Of a stretch of 16,498 nt of DNA, positions 5,782 through 14,401 are shown one piece after another (the stretch's first letter is position 1; every line of letters starts with the position of its first letter). Below the pieces are notes generated by a model, which made no database searches, was not told where the DNA came from, and saw only the letters and a program-made list of their open reading frames with translations. Position numbers and translations under genes: made by a program. Origin of the DNA: JAIQFL01 sp035295745 (GTDB lineage: Bacteria > Acidobacteriota > Terriglobia > Bryobacterales > Bryobacteraceae); assembly GCA_035295745.1 (NCBI GenBank), contig DATGIL010000058.1, positions 1-16,498 on the forward strand. Reading direction: 5' to 3'.

Positions 5782-8700
5782 TTTTCTCGGGGGCTTTCGA
5801 AATTCCCGCGAGCGTTGCCGGGCAGAGGCCGTTTACGAACGGGCACCTGCGGCAACGCTCGTTTTCGTTTAGGGGAAAGTTCATGCTCGACTGCGCCTCA
5901 TGGAATTCGCGGACCACCTGTTCCGGAGAGTCGAGGAGCGTGGGGGTCAGATCCACTCGGACAAGCGTATTCGGCCGCAGAAAATGCAACCAGGCGCTGG
6001 TGGGAGCGCGTCCGGCTACCTGTTCCACGGCTAAGGCGTAGATGCGCAGTTGCAGCTCGTATTCCCGGGCGCGACGGTGGGCTTCGACCGCGGTGACGTC
6101 GTCCGTCTTGTAGTCGACGATCACGATTTCGCCGCCCTCCTCGAACCACAGGTCCACCTGCCCACTCACCACCAACTCCTCGATGGCGACCAGGAACTCA
6201 AATTCGCGCTCCACGCGGGTGGCTCGTGTGACGCGGCGGCCGAGCGCGCTCTGTCGAAAGATACCTTCCATGCGGAGTGCATCGGGATGCGCGTCAGGCA
6301 AGGTGTTGCCTTCGAGCAGCAGGTGGACCTGGTTGCCTAATTCGTCGGCCGACAAGGTGCGCGCCTCGCGCCCGGTTCCGGGCACGAGACTGTCCGGCCT
6401 CGGAATTCGTCCTTCGAAGCCGAGATAGTGGCGCAGGTAATACTCGCGTGGACAGTTCACGAATGCACGGAGCTGGGTAACGGTGGCATTGGTATCGGAC
6501 TGCCCGGTGATGGCGGGTGACGAAACGAACTCCAGCGCCGGCGCGGGATTCGGAAGGGGCCGGCTGAGCACGGGTAGAGGGCCTGGATCGCCCGCGACCA
6601 GCAGGCGCAGTTTCCACGGCTTGCCATCGGGCGCAGTGAGAGTGACGACCTCGTCTCGGGGGTTTGCCAGGTCGATCTGGAGGCTGCTGGCGACGACACC
6701 GGCCCAATTCGAGGGCTTGCGTTCGCTGACCGAATAACTCAAGACGAGCAGTTCTTCCGCGCGGGTCATCGCGACATAGAGCAGACGACTGCTCTCTTCG
6801 GCCTCGCGGAGCTTGCGCTCCTCGTGAATGGCGTGCTGGAAGAGATCGTTCTTGTCCTCACGGCGTGCGGGATTGCGCCAGCGCGCGCCGAGTCCGAAAT
6901 GGCGCGAGAATGCGACCACAGGCAGCTTGGTATCGATGCCTTTGTGCAGGGCCGACAGGAAAACGACCGGGAACTCCAGGCCCTTTGCGGAGTGCACGGT
7001 CATGATCTTGACGGCGTTCGCTGAGTCCTCCGGAGGGGCATCGGGTTCTCGTGGATTGGAGGCGCGCACCAGTTCCAGCTCTTCCACGAACTCATCGAGG
7101 GACAGGCGAGAAGCGGCATCGCGGGCCTGGGCCAGGAATTTGTCGAGGTTGGGCGATTCGGGATAGCCGCAATCGTCGATGGCGGAGAGCAGGAGGCGAT
7201 CGAACGAAACCGATTCGCGGCGGGCACGCCATTCGACGAGGCGCGCCGCAAAGAAGGCGATGCGAGGACTAAGACGGGGATTAGGGGTTGGGGGTTGGGG
7301 GTTGGGGGAAAGCGCCTCGCTTTGTTCGGCGGGGATGAGCGCCGCGGACAGATTGCCTCCCTGGAGCTTCATTTCGAGCAGGGTTTCGTCAGAGACCCCG
7401 ACCAACGGCGAGCGGAGGACTACCGCGAGGCTCACTTCGTCGCGCGGATTGGCGATCACGCGGAGCAGGTGGGTGAGATCGTTCACCTCGCGGCTGTCGT
7501 GGAATCCCCGGCCGCGATTTACCAGGTACGGAATGCCTGCCTGCTCAAAGGCAGAGGTGAATTCTGTGAGTACTTCAGTGTTGCGAACCAGGAGCGCGAT
7601 GTCCTTGAACTGGAGGTGGGGCTCCGCGTCGAGAAGTTCGAGAATGCGCCGCGCCACCCATCGCGCCTCCGGGGACTCTTCTCCGGAGACGGCCATCAAC
7701 TCTACGCAGACCGGCCGCGGCTGATCGAAGGCGCGTCCGGCCACCAGGCTGCGGGGTTCGATCCCTGGCGCGTCCGCGGTAATGGTTTCGACGGCGCTGA
7801 GGATCTCCGGGCGGCTGCGGAAGTTGTCGATCAATTCCACCAGTCGCTTTCCGCCGTGATGCACTTCATCGCGATACTCCTGGAACCCGCGAGGCTCGGC
7901 ATGACGAAAGCCGAAGATCGACTGGTTGATGTCGCCGACGGCGTAGAAGCGATCAGGCGGACGGACCAGGCGCAAGAGCTTGGATTGCTGGCCATTCGTG
8001 TCCTGAAACTCGTCCATCAAGATGTGGTCGAACTGCGCCTGCAAGCGAGCGCGAGTTTCGGCGTGGCTCTCGAGCAGGCGGACAGTAAACTCTTCGAGGT
8101 CGGCAAAATCGAGCGCGCCGGCCAGACTCTTTCGATGGCGATAGATGCGGTCGAAGCGTTGAAGAATGTCGAGCAGCAACTCGCGTTCGGATGTGTAGCA
8201 GGCGGTGATGGCCGCGTACAGAAACTTCGGGATCTGCTCATCCTTCAGATGCTTTAGCAACGTGTAGGCGGGATTGCCTCGCTTGCACTTGCTGAGATTG
8301 CAGGAGAACTCCTCGATGGCCTGAAGCGCGCCGCGCGGAGTGTTGGCGTTCACGATACGTTCCGCGCCCTCCAACGCACATTCCAGTTGATCCTTTTGCG
8401 CGGGGTTCCATCCAATGAGCTTTTCGGCGCGGATGGCCGCCAGAGTCTGCTCGATCTCCGCGATGGTCACCCCCGGCGGGGCAGGGAATTGGGCCAGTTG
8501 CGCGACCGAGATGCCTGCGCCGCGCATGGCGTCATAGGCGGACAAGATATCGCTTTCGAAATCGGGCGAGGAGAGCGCGCGAATCAGGGCCCGGACGCGC
8601 ACAGGATCTTCGCGAAACACTTCCTCCATCGCCTCCGACATGGAGTCGAGCTGCAGGCGCCACGACTCGCGCTCATCGGCCACGTAGAAGTCGGGGTCGA

Positions 8701-9028
8701 CGCCTGCAAAGACGGCATTTTCCTTCAAAATACGCGCGCAAAATCCATGTACGGTGGAGACCCAGGCGCGCTCCAGGCGGGCACGCACGCGGGGGTCGTC
8801 GTGGAAGGCCTCGGCGAGCTTCTTCCGCATATTGCCGGCGGCCTTCTCGGTGAAGGTGATGGCGAGAATGCGCAGCGGATCGACACCTTCGGCTACCAGG
8901 CTTCGAAAGTACTCCACGAGCACGGTGGTCTTACCGGACCCCGGGCCCGCCACGACGCAGGCATCGAGGTGACGCTGCGAGATGTCGATGGCCTCCAACT
9001 GGGCGGCAGTGAAGCGGACTTCCTTCAT
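5774..9028 (-). CDS. addA: AddA-type helicase-nuclease subunit
   Basis: This is a UvrD-like superfamily 1 helicase fused to a PD-(D/E)XK nuclease, 1084 residues; with AddB it resects double-strand breaks for RecA loading. Helicase motifs are Walker A AGPGSGKT (27-34), DEFQDT (339-344), AVGDINQSIFGFR (363-375), VHSAKGLEFPVVF (678-690) and LLYVAMTRAEELL (749-761). The nuclease core has His902, Asp959 (GQVDLW) and VDYKTDD (971-977, with Asp972 and Lys974). Cys859 plus C1059-x2-C1062-x6-C1069 form a likely iron-sulfur staple around the nuclease. The start is ATG at 9028, overlapping the addB stop by 4 bases; a longer open frame to 9250 runs inside addB and is rejected. Residues about 570-588 are a Pro-rich insert (SPNPQPPTPNPR) encoded by a G-rich repeat. 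It is somewhat shorter than the Bacillus protein (about 1230). Confidence 0.95.
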   Translation of the reverse strand: MKEVRFTAAQLEAIDISQRHLDACVVAGPGSGKTTVLVEYFRSLVAEGVDPLRILAITFTEKAAGNMRKKLAEAFHDDPRVRARLERAWVSTVHGFCARILKENAVFAGVDPDFYVADERESWRLQLDSMSEAMEEVFREDPVRVRALIRALSSPDFESDILSAYDAMRGAGISVAQLAQFPAPPGVTIAEIEQTLAAIRAEKLIGWNPAQKDQLECALEGAERIVNANTPRGALQAIEEFSCNLSKCKRGNPAYTLLKHLKDEQIPKFLYAAITACYTSERELLLDILQRFDRIYRHRKSLAGALDFADLEEFTVRLLESHAETRARLQAQFDHILMDEFQDTNGQQSKLLRLVRPPDRFYAVGDINQSIFGFRHAEPRGFQEYRDEVHHGGKRLVELIDNFRSRPEILSAVETITADAPGIEPRSLVAGRAFDQPRPVCVELMAVSGEESPEARWVARRILELLDAEPHLQFKDIALLVRNTEVLTEFTSAFEQAGIPYLVNRGRGFHDSREVNDLTHLLRVIANPRDEVSLAVVLRSPLVGVSDETLLEMKLQGGNLSAALIPAEQSEALSPNPQPPTPNPRLSPRIAFFAARLVEWRARRESVSFDRLLLSAIDDCGYPESPNLDKFLAQARDAASRLSLDEFVEELELVRASNPREPDAPPEDSANAVKIMTVHSAKGLEFPVVFLSALHKGIDTKLPVVAFSRHFGLGARWRNPARREDKNDLFQHAIHEERKLREAEESSRLLYVAMTRAEELLVLSYSVSERKPSNWAGVVASSLQIDLANPRDEVVTLTAPDGKPWKLRLLVAGDPGPLPVLSRPLPNPAPALEFVSSPAITGQSDTNATVTQLRAFVNCPREYYLRHYLGFEGRIPRPDSLVPGTGREARTLSADELGNQVHLLLEGNTLPDAHPDALRMEGIFRQSALGRRVTRATRVEREFEFLVAIEELVVSGQVDLWFEEGGEIVIVDYKTDDVTAVEAHRRAREYELQLRIYALAVEQVAGRAPTSAWLHFLRPNTLVRVDLTPTLLDSPEQVVREFHEAQSSMNFPLNENERCRRCPFVNGLCPATLAGISKAPEKTI
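7265..7321. repeat. G-rich heptamer repeat inserted in addA
   Basis: On the plus strand five G-tracts occur in a row: 7276-7279, 7284-7287, 7290-7294, 7297-7301 and 7304-7308, mostly separated by TT, so the unit is the heptamer GGGGGTT. This meets the pattern for a G-quadruplex on the addA template strand. On the coding strand it reads as the Pro/Asn linker SPNPQPPTPNPR. The flank (GCGAGGCGCTTTCCCC on the minus strand) resembles the flank of the C-rich block at about 3532-3556. That indicates a dispersed repeat family and not chance drift. The reading frame is kept. Confidence 0.75.
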
Positions 9029-11688
9029 GCCTCGCTCGCGGTTTCGGCTTCGGGAGCCTCGTGTGCGTCGACGCGGCAGATGTCGCGCGAGTCGCAGAAG
9101 CGGCAATTGTCGGTATTGGCCGGAGCGACTTCGATGCGGCCCGCGCGGATCTGCTCGACGACCCGCAGCGTGCGCTCGCCGGAATTTTCCAGCCAACCTT
9201 GCGGGAACGGTTCCCCGTCGTAAGGCATGGCGGCCGGCCCATCGTTCCATCCGGCGTAGACGATGCCGCCCTTGAGGCCGATGTAGTACATCCCCGACGG
9301 CTTGACGAGGAACTTCTGCTCCGCGGCCATCAGGTAAAGGGGCGCCTGCAAGAGGTTGTCGTTGGTGAGCCGTTCCTTGGTGCGCTGCGGCCCGCTGTAC
9401 TTGTAGTCGATCACGAAGGCGCTTCCATCGGAGCCGATATCGAGCCGGTCCATCTTCCCTGAGATCACGAGGGAATCATCCAGGGCGAAGGTGAAGGGCT
9501 CTTCGATGCGGGATTGGAACCTGCCTCGGGGCCATTTGTCGCTGGATGCGAATGCCAGCAGGTTCTCCAACATGGCATTGCGCAGACGCTCGGTGTGGTA
9601 GCCGGGCGGGATGCACTTTTCCTTGAGGGCGGCTTGGAAATGACGTTCGAACAGCGGCTCCAGGGGCTCGCGGGTGAGCCACCATTTAGCCAGGACGGCG
9701 TGGACGATATTGCCCTGCGTGAGGAAGTCGAGGCGCTCTTCCGGACGCGTGGGCGCGGGCTGGAGTCGGAGAATCCGCTTGCTGAAGTGTTGGAATGGAC
9801 ACTGCAGAAAGCTTTCGAGGGCCGAGGGGGACATGACCGCGGTGCGTTGGCGAAGCACGTTGAGGAGAGCAGGAGTGCGAATCTCCACCGGCTCGGGCGG
9901 CCCAGGCTTGAGGCGTGGGTGCGGCCGCACGGGACACGAGTCCTGCATGGGCAGCACCAGATCTTCCAGGTACATGGAGGGCAGGTTCTGGTCGCCGCGG
10001 GAGTTGAACTCAGGGTAGGAAAGCGTGACGAGCAGGGTGGCTCGGGTGATGGCGGATTCGAATAGAGCGCGCTCTTCGCGCTCAAATTCGGCGGCGGTGG
10101 GCATGCGGACGCCCGACTGATTAAGACGGGCACGCGCCGCCTCCGGGAAAAAGGGATTCTGCCGGTGAAATTGCGGAAATTCTTTTTCCACCATGCCGCA
10201 AACGAAGACTACGGGCAAGACCCATTGGCGCGCTTCGGGCGCGCTGAGTACGTGGACCACGTTGCGGCGCTTGTCTTCAAGCCGCAAGGGATTGAGTCGC
10301 AGAACCGATTTAGCGGCGCGCCAGAATTCGGTGAGCGAAAGCTGCCGGTGCTCGTCCCAAGCTTCGGCGGCTTCGTCCATGGCTTCGTCGAACGAATTCA
10401 GGGCCGCGGAACGGCTGCGCCACTCGATGGCCGGCTCATGTGCAGCGATCGGAACGGGCGATTCACCCAGCAGAGTGCGCAAAGTTTTCAGGCGATCGGC
10501 CCATTCTCCGGGTTTGAGCTCCAAAGGCAGCCACGCTTCGAGTGCGGCGAGCGATTCGAATAGAGGAGTCAGGGTGGCGGAGTCGTCTCCCGAGAGTGCA
10601 CGCAGCGTGGGGAGTCCCGAGTTGGGAGTCTGCCGGCGGACGGCAAAGTCGAAGCGGTCCATCGCCTCCGAACTGGCGAACTGCGGAGCAAGGCGCAGAG
10701 CGGCGAGCGTACGCGAGTGGTCCCAACCCCCGAGGAGGGCATCGATTGTGCCCGAGAGGAAACGGATGATGGAGTGTTCGTGCAGCTTCGGCTCGAAGTA
10801 AAAGCGCGCAGGTATGCCGAATCGCGCGAGCGTGGAGCGGAAGATAGGAACGTAGGTTTCCTTGGAGCGGACGATGATCGCCATCTCGCGGAAGGGGCGG
10901 CCGGCCGCCGCCTGCTCCAATATACGGCGGGCGATCTCCTCGGCTTCGCGCTCGATCGAAGGGGCCTTGACCAGCAGCCTGGCGGGAGTCGTCCGGGCAC
11001 GGGGCAGACGCTCCTCGCGGAACCCAATGGCGGCGAGGCGGGAATCCATCGCGTCGAAGGTGAGGGTGAGATCGGCATGGCGGCCGATGGTCGCGAGGAA
11101 GCTCAACTCAGGATCGGAGAGCGCGTGGAAGCCGTCGAGCCAAACTGTCTGAATTCCGCCAAGTCCGTTCCTGGAGATGCGGCGCGCGGCGTTGGCCAGG
11201 AGACCGACGCGCAGAGCGAGTCCGCGGCGGGCCAGTTCCCGATCGACCTCCTGGTAGACGGCGAGAAAGGCGGGACCGAGCGGTGTATCGGGCAGGCAAC
11301 TTGCCAGGCGATTGCTGTCGCAGCCTACCGAGGAGAACTCGTTGATGGTCCGGGCGAGTGAGGCGACAAAGCCCGGCATGTGCACCACACTTGCGAATTC
11401 GCTACGCGCCACACGACGCGCGGCCGTCTCCACGATCAGGTACAGCACTGCGTCGGTGACGCGGCGGGGGCCCTCTACCCACGATTTGACGAAGTCGGAC
11501 AGCGTCTGAATCAGCTTGCCGGGAAAGACAAAGCCCTCGCGCGCAAGGCGGTTCTGCAGATGTGTGGTCAGCGTCGCGGTAGGGACCAGAAGGCGAATGG
11601 CTTGATTGCCGGCACGCAACGACTCACGAAAGTGGTGGAGGATGACGGCGGTCTTACCGGAGCCTGCGGGGCCTGTCAGGAGGCGCAT
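9025..11688 (-). CDS. addB: AddB-type helicase-like/nuclease subunit
   Basis: This is the partner of AddA in the RecBCD-equivalent exonuclease, 887 residues. Walker A GPAGSGKT is at 6-13. The position of the DEAD-like box reads WLDGFHALSDPE (183-194), and no other active helicase motif is evident, as expected of AddB, whose motor half is degenerate. The C-terminal nuclease has His663, Asp747 (GKMDRLD) and VIDYKYS (759-765, with Asp761 and Lys763). Cys630 plus C862-x2-C865-x5-C871 are the AddB iron-sulfur cysteines. At 887 residues it is clearly shorter than Bacillus AddB (about 1170). ATG at 11688 has TGGAG a few bases upstream. It overlaps addA by 4 bases (ATGA), giving addB-addA order as in Firmicutes. 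The lipoprotein gene ends 40 bases upstream with no terminator between, so the three could share a transcript. Confidence 0.93.
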   Translation of the reverse strand: MRLLTGPAGSGKTAVILHHFRESLRAGNQAIRLLVPTATLTTHLQNRLAREGFVFPGKLIQTLSDFVKSWVEGPRRVTDAVLYLIVETAARRVARSEFASVVHMPGFVASLARTINEFSSVGCDSNRLASCLPDTPLGPAFLAVYQEVDRELARRGLALRVGLLANAARRISRNGLGGIQTVWLDGFHALSDPELSFLATIGRHADLTLTFDAMDSRLAAIGFREERLPRARTTPARLLVKAPSIEREAEEIARRILEQAAAGRPFREMAIIVRSKETYVPIFRSTLARFGIPARFYFEPKLHEHSIIRFLSGTIDALLGGWDHSRTLAALRLAPQFASSEAMDRFDFAVRRQTPNSGLPTLRALSGDDSATLTPLFESLAALEAWLPLELKPGEWADRLKTLRTLLGESPVPIAAHEPAIEWRSRSAALNSFDEAMDEAAEAWDEHRQLSLTEFWRAAKSVLRLNPLRLEDKRRNVVHVLSAPEARQWVLPVVFVCGMVEKEFPQFHRQNPFFPEAARARLNQSGVRMPTAAEFEREERALFESAITRATLLVTLSYPEFNSRGDQNLPSMYLEDLVLPMQDSCPVRPHPRLKPGPPEPVEIRTPALLNVLRQRTAVMSPSALESFLQCPFQHFSKRILRLQPAPTRPEERLDFLTQGNIVHAVLAKWWLTREPLEPLFERHFQAALKEKCIPPGYHTERLRNAMLENLLAFASSDKWPRGRFQSRIEEPFTFALDDSLVISGKMDRLDIGSDGSAFVIDYKYSGPQRTKERLTNDNLLQAPLYLMAAEQKFLVKPSGMYYIGLKGGIVYAGWNDGPAAMPYDGEPFPQGWLENSGERTLRVVEQIRAGRIEVAPANTDNCRFCDSRDICRVDAHEAPEAETASEA

Positions 11689-11728
11689 TGGCTCCAGTGT
11701 ATCGCAGGCGAATAAAAAGCAAAAGTGG

Positions 11729-12049
11729 TCAGCTTCCGCGGTTCACGGAGACGACTCCGTGATCGACCAGGACGGAATCGGTGGGCTTCAGATGGCCGTA
11801 TGACTGTCCGTTGACGGTGAGGTCGTCGTTGCGGATGATCACTTCGGCGTCGCGGCAGGGCTTGAAATGGTACACGGCATCCTGCTCCTTCACGGGTTGC
11901 GGAACTTCAGTGCGGTAGCAGTCCGTTACGACGACGGTGTGAGTGCCGACGGTGGCCTGCACGCGGCCAAGCAACAGGTTGTTAGACCGGCTGCATCCTG
12001 CAAGGAATGCGAAGAGGCAGCAGAAACAAATGGTGCAGCATGTCCTCAT
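11729..12049 (-). CDS. Small lipoprotein of unknown function
   Basis: The product is 106 residues. MRTCCTICFCCLFAFLAGC is a lipoprotein signal peptide ending in the lipobox LAGC with Cys19 as the lipidated residue; Ser at +2 fits outer-membrane sorting in a diderm. The signal is unusually cysteine-rich (four further Cys before the lipobox). The mature 87 residues contain two more cysteines (in VVVTDCYR and HFKPCRD), possibly a disulfide, and a small beta-like fold ending SYGHLKPTDSVLVDHGVVS. No enzyme motif is seen. A longer reading from 12100 would place 17 unrelated residues before the signal peptide, so ATG at 12049 is preferred; its ribosome-binding site (AGAAG) is weak. I recall similar short proteins only in Acidobacteriota, and cannot name a function. 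Confidence 0.8.
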   Translation of the reverse strand: MRTCCTICFCCLFAFLAGCSRSNNLLLGRVQATVGTHTVVVTDCYRTEVPQPVKEQDAVYHFKPCRDAEVIIRNDDLTVNGQSYGHLKPTDSVLVDHGVVSVNRGS

Positions 12050-12057
12050 GGCTTCTG

Positions 12058-12087
12058 ATCGTAATGTACTTTGTATTGAAAAGTCAA
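12058..12087 (-). promoter_or_regulatory. Possible sigma-70 promoter for the lipoprotein gene
   Basis: On the minus strand TTGACT (12087-12082) is followed after 18 bases by TACGAT (12063-12058). The -35 box matches the consensus at five of six positions and the -10 box at four of six. The predicted start of transcription falls about two bases before the ATG at 12049, so the transcript would be nearly leaderless, which weakens the call. Confidence 0.3.
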
Positions 12088-12111
12088 GCCCTGAATGCAC
12101 CTTAACTCACC

Positions 12112-14310
12112 TTGCCCGCAGCGCGGTTGGGGTGCCATGCTCATGAGTTGATCCCGTTCTTCGTATTCTTTCTCTTCTCGGGTTTCTGCGGCCTGGTCTA
12201 CCAGGTGGTGTGGCTGCGGGTGGCGATGGCCGATTTTGGCGTCACCACACCGCTGGTATCGATGGTCCTGTCGGTATTCATGGCCGGGCTGGCGTTGGGT
12301 AGTTGGTTGGGTGGAAGGCTTGTCCGCCGATTCGCGTCCCGCCCCGCGGCATTCTTCATTCGGCTGTATGCCGCGAGCGAATTGGCGATCGGGATCTCCG
12401 GACTGGCCGTCCGTCCGCTGCTCGGATGGGGGCGGGCTATACTGGCGGGCGGCGCGCATGCGGCATGGGGCTCAGGCGGCTACTATCTCGCGTCGGGTGG
12501 CGCTATCGCGGTGATCCTGCTTCCGTTCTGCACCTGCATGGGGGCCACATTTCCACTGGCGATGGCGGGAATTCGCGGCACATTTCGAAGCGAGTCTCCA
12601 CGCTCCTTCAGCTATCTGTATCTCGCCAATGTGCTGGGCGCGATGGCGGGCGCTTTTGGATCGGCATTTATCTTCATTGAATGGCTGGGCTTTGCGCAAA
12701 CGCTCCTCGTGGCCGCGGTTCTCAACGGGATCATCGCCCTGCTGGCGTGGACTTTGGCCAGAAGCAAACCAAGTGACGGCTCGCGACAGACCCCGGCAAC
12801 GGCCGCGTCGAAGGCCGCGCCAGCCGATACGATGGCGCTGGTGTTTCTCTTCATCTCGGGCCTGACCAGCCTCGCGATGGAAGTTGTGTGGACGCGGCAG
12901 TTCGTTCCGTTCCTGGGGCCGGTGGTCTACTCGTTTGCGGCAATGTTGACCGTCTACCTGCTCGCTACTGCGATCGGTTCCCGCATCTATCGCGCCTGGG
13001 CGCGGCGGGGAGGATCGGTGGACACCGCCAGCACCAAGGCCGCCCTATTTGCCGGGGTCGGCGGACTCCTCCCGCTGCTGGCAGCCGACCCGAGGATTGC
13101 GGGCGGTCATCGTCTGCTGACCGGAGCGCTGCGCGTCGCCTGGGCGATCGGGCCATTCTGCGCGATTCTGGGCTTTCTGACGCCGATGCTGGTGGATCGC
13201 TGGTCGGGGGGCGATGCCGATCGTGCCGGGAGAGCCTACGCCGTGAACGCCATCGGCTGCATCGCGGGGCCGCTGCTCGCGGGTTTTCTGCTGTTGCCCC
13301 AAGTGGGCGAAAGGTGGACGCTGGTTATCCTTTCGCTGCCATTTTTCCTGTTGGGCTACCGGATGCTTCCCACGCGGCTGTCGGCTGTGCTTGCGCTGGC
13401 TTCCTTCCTGCTGGTGTTTGGCACGCGCGATTTCGCGACACTCTATCCGGAAGCCGAGGTGCGTCGTGACCACACTGCCACAGTGATCGCCACGGGCCGC
13501 GGTATGGAGCGGATGTTACGCGTGAATGGCGTGGGCATCACCAATCTCACTCCCATCACCAAGATGATGGCGCACTTTACACTGGCGTCGCTCGACCGGC
13601 CGCCGGAGCGGGTGCTGGTGCTGTGTTTCGGGATGGGAACTTCGTTTCGTTCGGCAATGTCCTGGGGTGCGCGGGTGACGGCAGTGGAACTGGTGCCGAG
13701 CGTGCCCTCGCTCTTCGGGTACTTTCATAACGACGCCGCCGTCCTGTTGGCCTCGCCGCGGGCCACGATCGTGATCGACGACGCGCGCCGTTCTCTGGAA
13801 CGCACCCAGGAGAGCTTCGATGCAATCGTGATCGATCCGCCTCCGCCGATCGAAGCGGCGGGGTCGAGCCTGCTCTATTCGCGCGAGTTCTATGCTTTGG
13901 CCGGGGCGCGTCTGCGTCCGGGGGGAATTCTCCAGCAGTGGCTGCCGCGGGCGGAGCCGGCGGTGGTGTCTGCGGTGACACAGGCGCTCCAAGCCAGCTT
14001 CCCGGAGGTGCGGGCGTTCCGTTCCATTGAAGGATGGGGACTGCACTTTCTGGCAAGTGATTCACGGATGGAGAACCGTTCGGCTGCGGAACTGGCTTCG
14101 CGATTATCGCCTGGCGCGACTGCAGATCTGCTGGAGTGGGGCCCGGGAGCGACCGCGGAGGCGCAATTCCAGCCGGTTGTTTCGGAACCGGTCTCGCTGC
14201 GCACATTAATTGACGAGGCTCCCGGTGCGCACGTGCTCACAGACGACCGGCCGGTGAACGAATACTATTTCCTGCGCCGCACATTTCGCAAGCGCGGCCA
14301 GAAGTTCTAG
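12112..14310 (+). CDS. Membrane transporter-like protein fused to spermidine-synthase-like domain
   Basis: The 732-residue protein has about 13 membrane helices up to residue 440, then a cytosolic Rossmann domain (455-732). The membrane half is duplicated: SGFCGLVYQVVWLR (23-36) and SGLTSLAMEVVWTR (249-262) are the repeated first-helix motifs typical of this fusion family. The C-terminal domain follows the aminopropyltransferase order VLVLCFGMG (501-509), VTAVELV (522-528), DDARRSLE (556-563), FDAIVIDPPPP (569-579), and ends LTDDRPVNEYYFLRR (709-723). Compared with SpeE, GGGDG is CFGMG, VEID is VELV, and the catalytic-region TDP is PPP. Genuine spermidine synthesis is therefore doubtful; binding of SAM or another nucleotide is possible. 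The start is uncertain: TTG at 12112 or TTG at 12148 both fit, and neither has a strong ribosome-binding site. No polyamine genes are nearby. Confidence 0.87.
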   Translation: MPAARLGCHAHELIPFFVFFLFSGFCGLVYQVVWLRVAMADFGVTTPLVSMVLSVFMAGLALGSWLGGRLVRRFASRPAAFFIRLYAASELAIGISGLAVRPLLGWGRAILAGGAHAAWGSGGYYLASGGAIAVILLPFCTCMGATFPLAMAGIRGTFRSESPRSFSYLYLANVLGAMAGAFGSAFIFIEWLGFAQTLLVAAVLNGIIALLAWTLARSKPSDGSRQTPATAASKAAPADTMALVFLFISGLTSLAMEVVWTRQFVPFLGPVVYSFAAMLTVYLLATAIGSRIYRAWARRGGSVDTASTKAALFAGVGGLLPLLAADPRIAGGHRLLTGALRVAWAIGPFCAILGFLTPMLVDRWSGGDADRAGRAYAVNAIGCIAGPLLAGFLLLPQVGERWTLVILSLPFFLLGYRMLPTRLSAVLALASFLLVFGTRDFATLYPEAEVRRDHTATVIATGRGMERMLRVNGVGITNLTPITKMMAHFTLASLDRPPERVLVLCFGMGTSFRSAMSWGARVTAVELVPSVPSLFGYFHNDAAVLLASPRATIVIDDARRSLERTQESFDAIVIDPPPPIEAAGSSLLYSREFYALAGARLRPGGILQQWLPRAEPAVVSAVTQALQASFPEVRAFRSIEGWGLHFLASDSRMENRSAAELASRLSPGATADLLEWGPGATAEAQFQPVVSEPVSLRTLIDEAPGAHVLTDDRPVNEYYFLRRTFRKRGQKF

Positions 14311-14336
14311 TCGCAAGCGAAGCCAGAGGTTCTAGC
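14287..14336 (+). repeat. 25-base tandem duplication across a stop codon
   Basis: Two 25-base units, 14287-14311 and 14312-14336, agree at 21 of 25 positions. Both begin CGCAAGCG and contain GTTCTAG. The first unit encodes the last residues (RKRGQKF) and the TAG stop of the membrane fusion gene; the second lies just after the stop and repeats the TAG. It looks like an old local duplication at the gene end, without effect on the protein. Confidence 0.7.
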
Positions 14337-14401
14337 AGTTCTATTGCAGAGTAAAGACGCTTAAATTCTGAAGCGACGCAAGTTTGCGGTAGAATGGTGG
14401 G

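Noticed and set aside
7276..7308. CRISPR-like repeat array in addA
   Set aside because: The unit is a 7-base simple repeat without spacers and lies in a coding frame.
9029..9250. N-terminal extension of addA by 74 residues
   Set aside because: It lies entirely inside the addB coding region in another frame, is Arg-rich and unlike helicase N-termini; ATG at 9028 gives the standard 4-base overlap.
12050..12100. Longer start for the small lipoprotein
   Set aside because: It would put 17 unrelated residues before a complete lipoprotein signal peptide.
14390..14395. TAGAAT as a -10 box for the hemerythrin gene
   Set aside because: It ends only six bases before the ATG and no matching -35 box is convincing.
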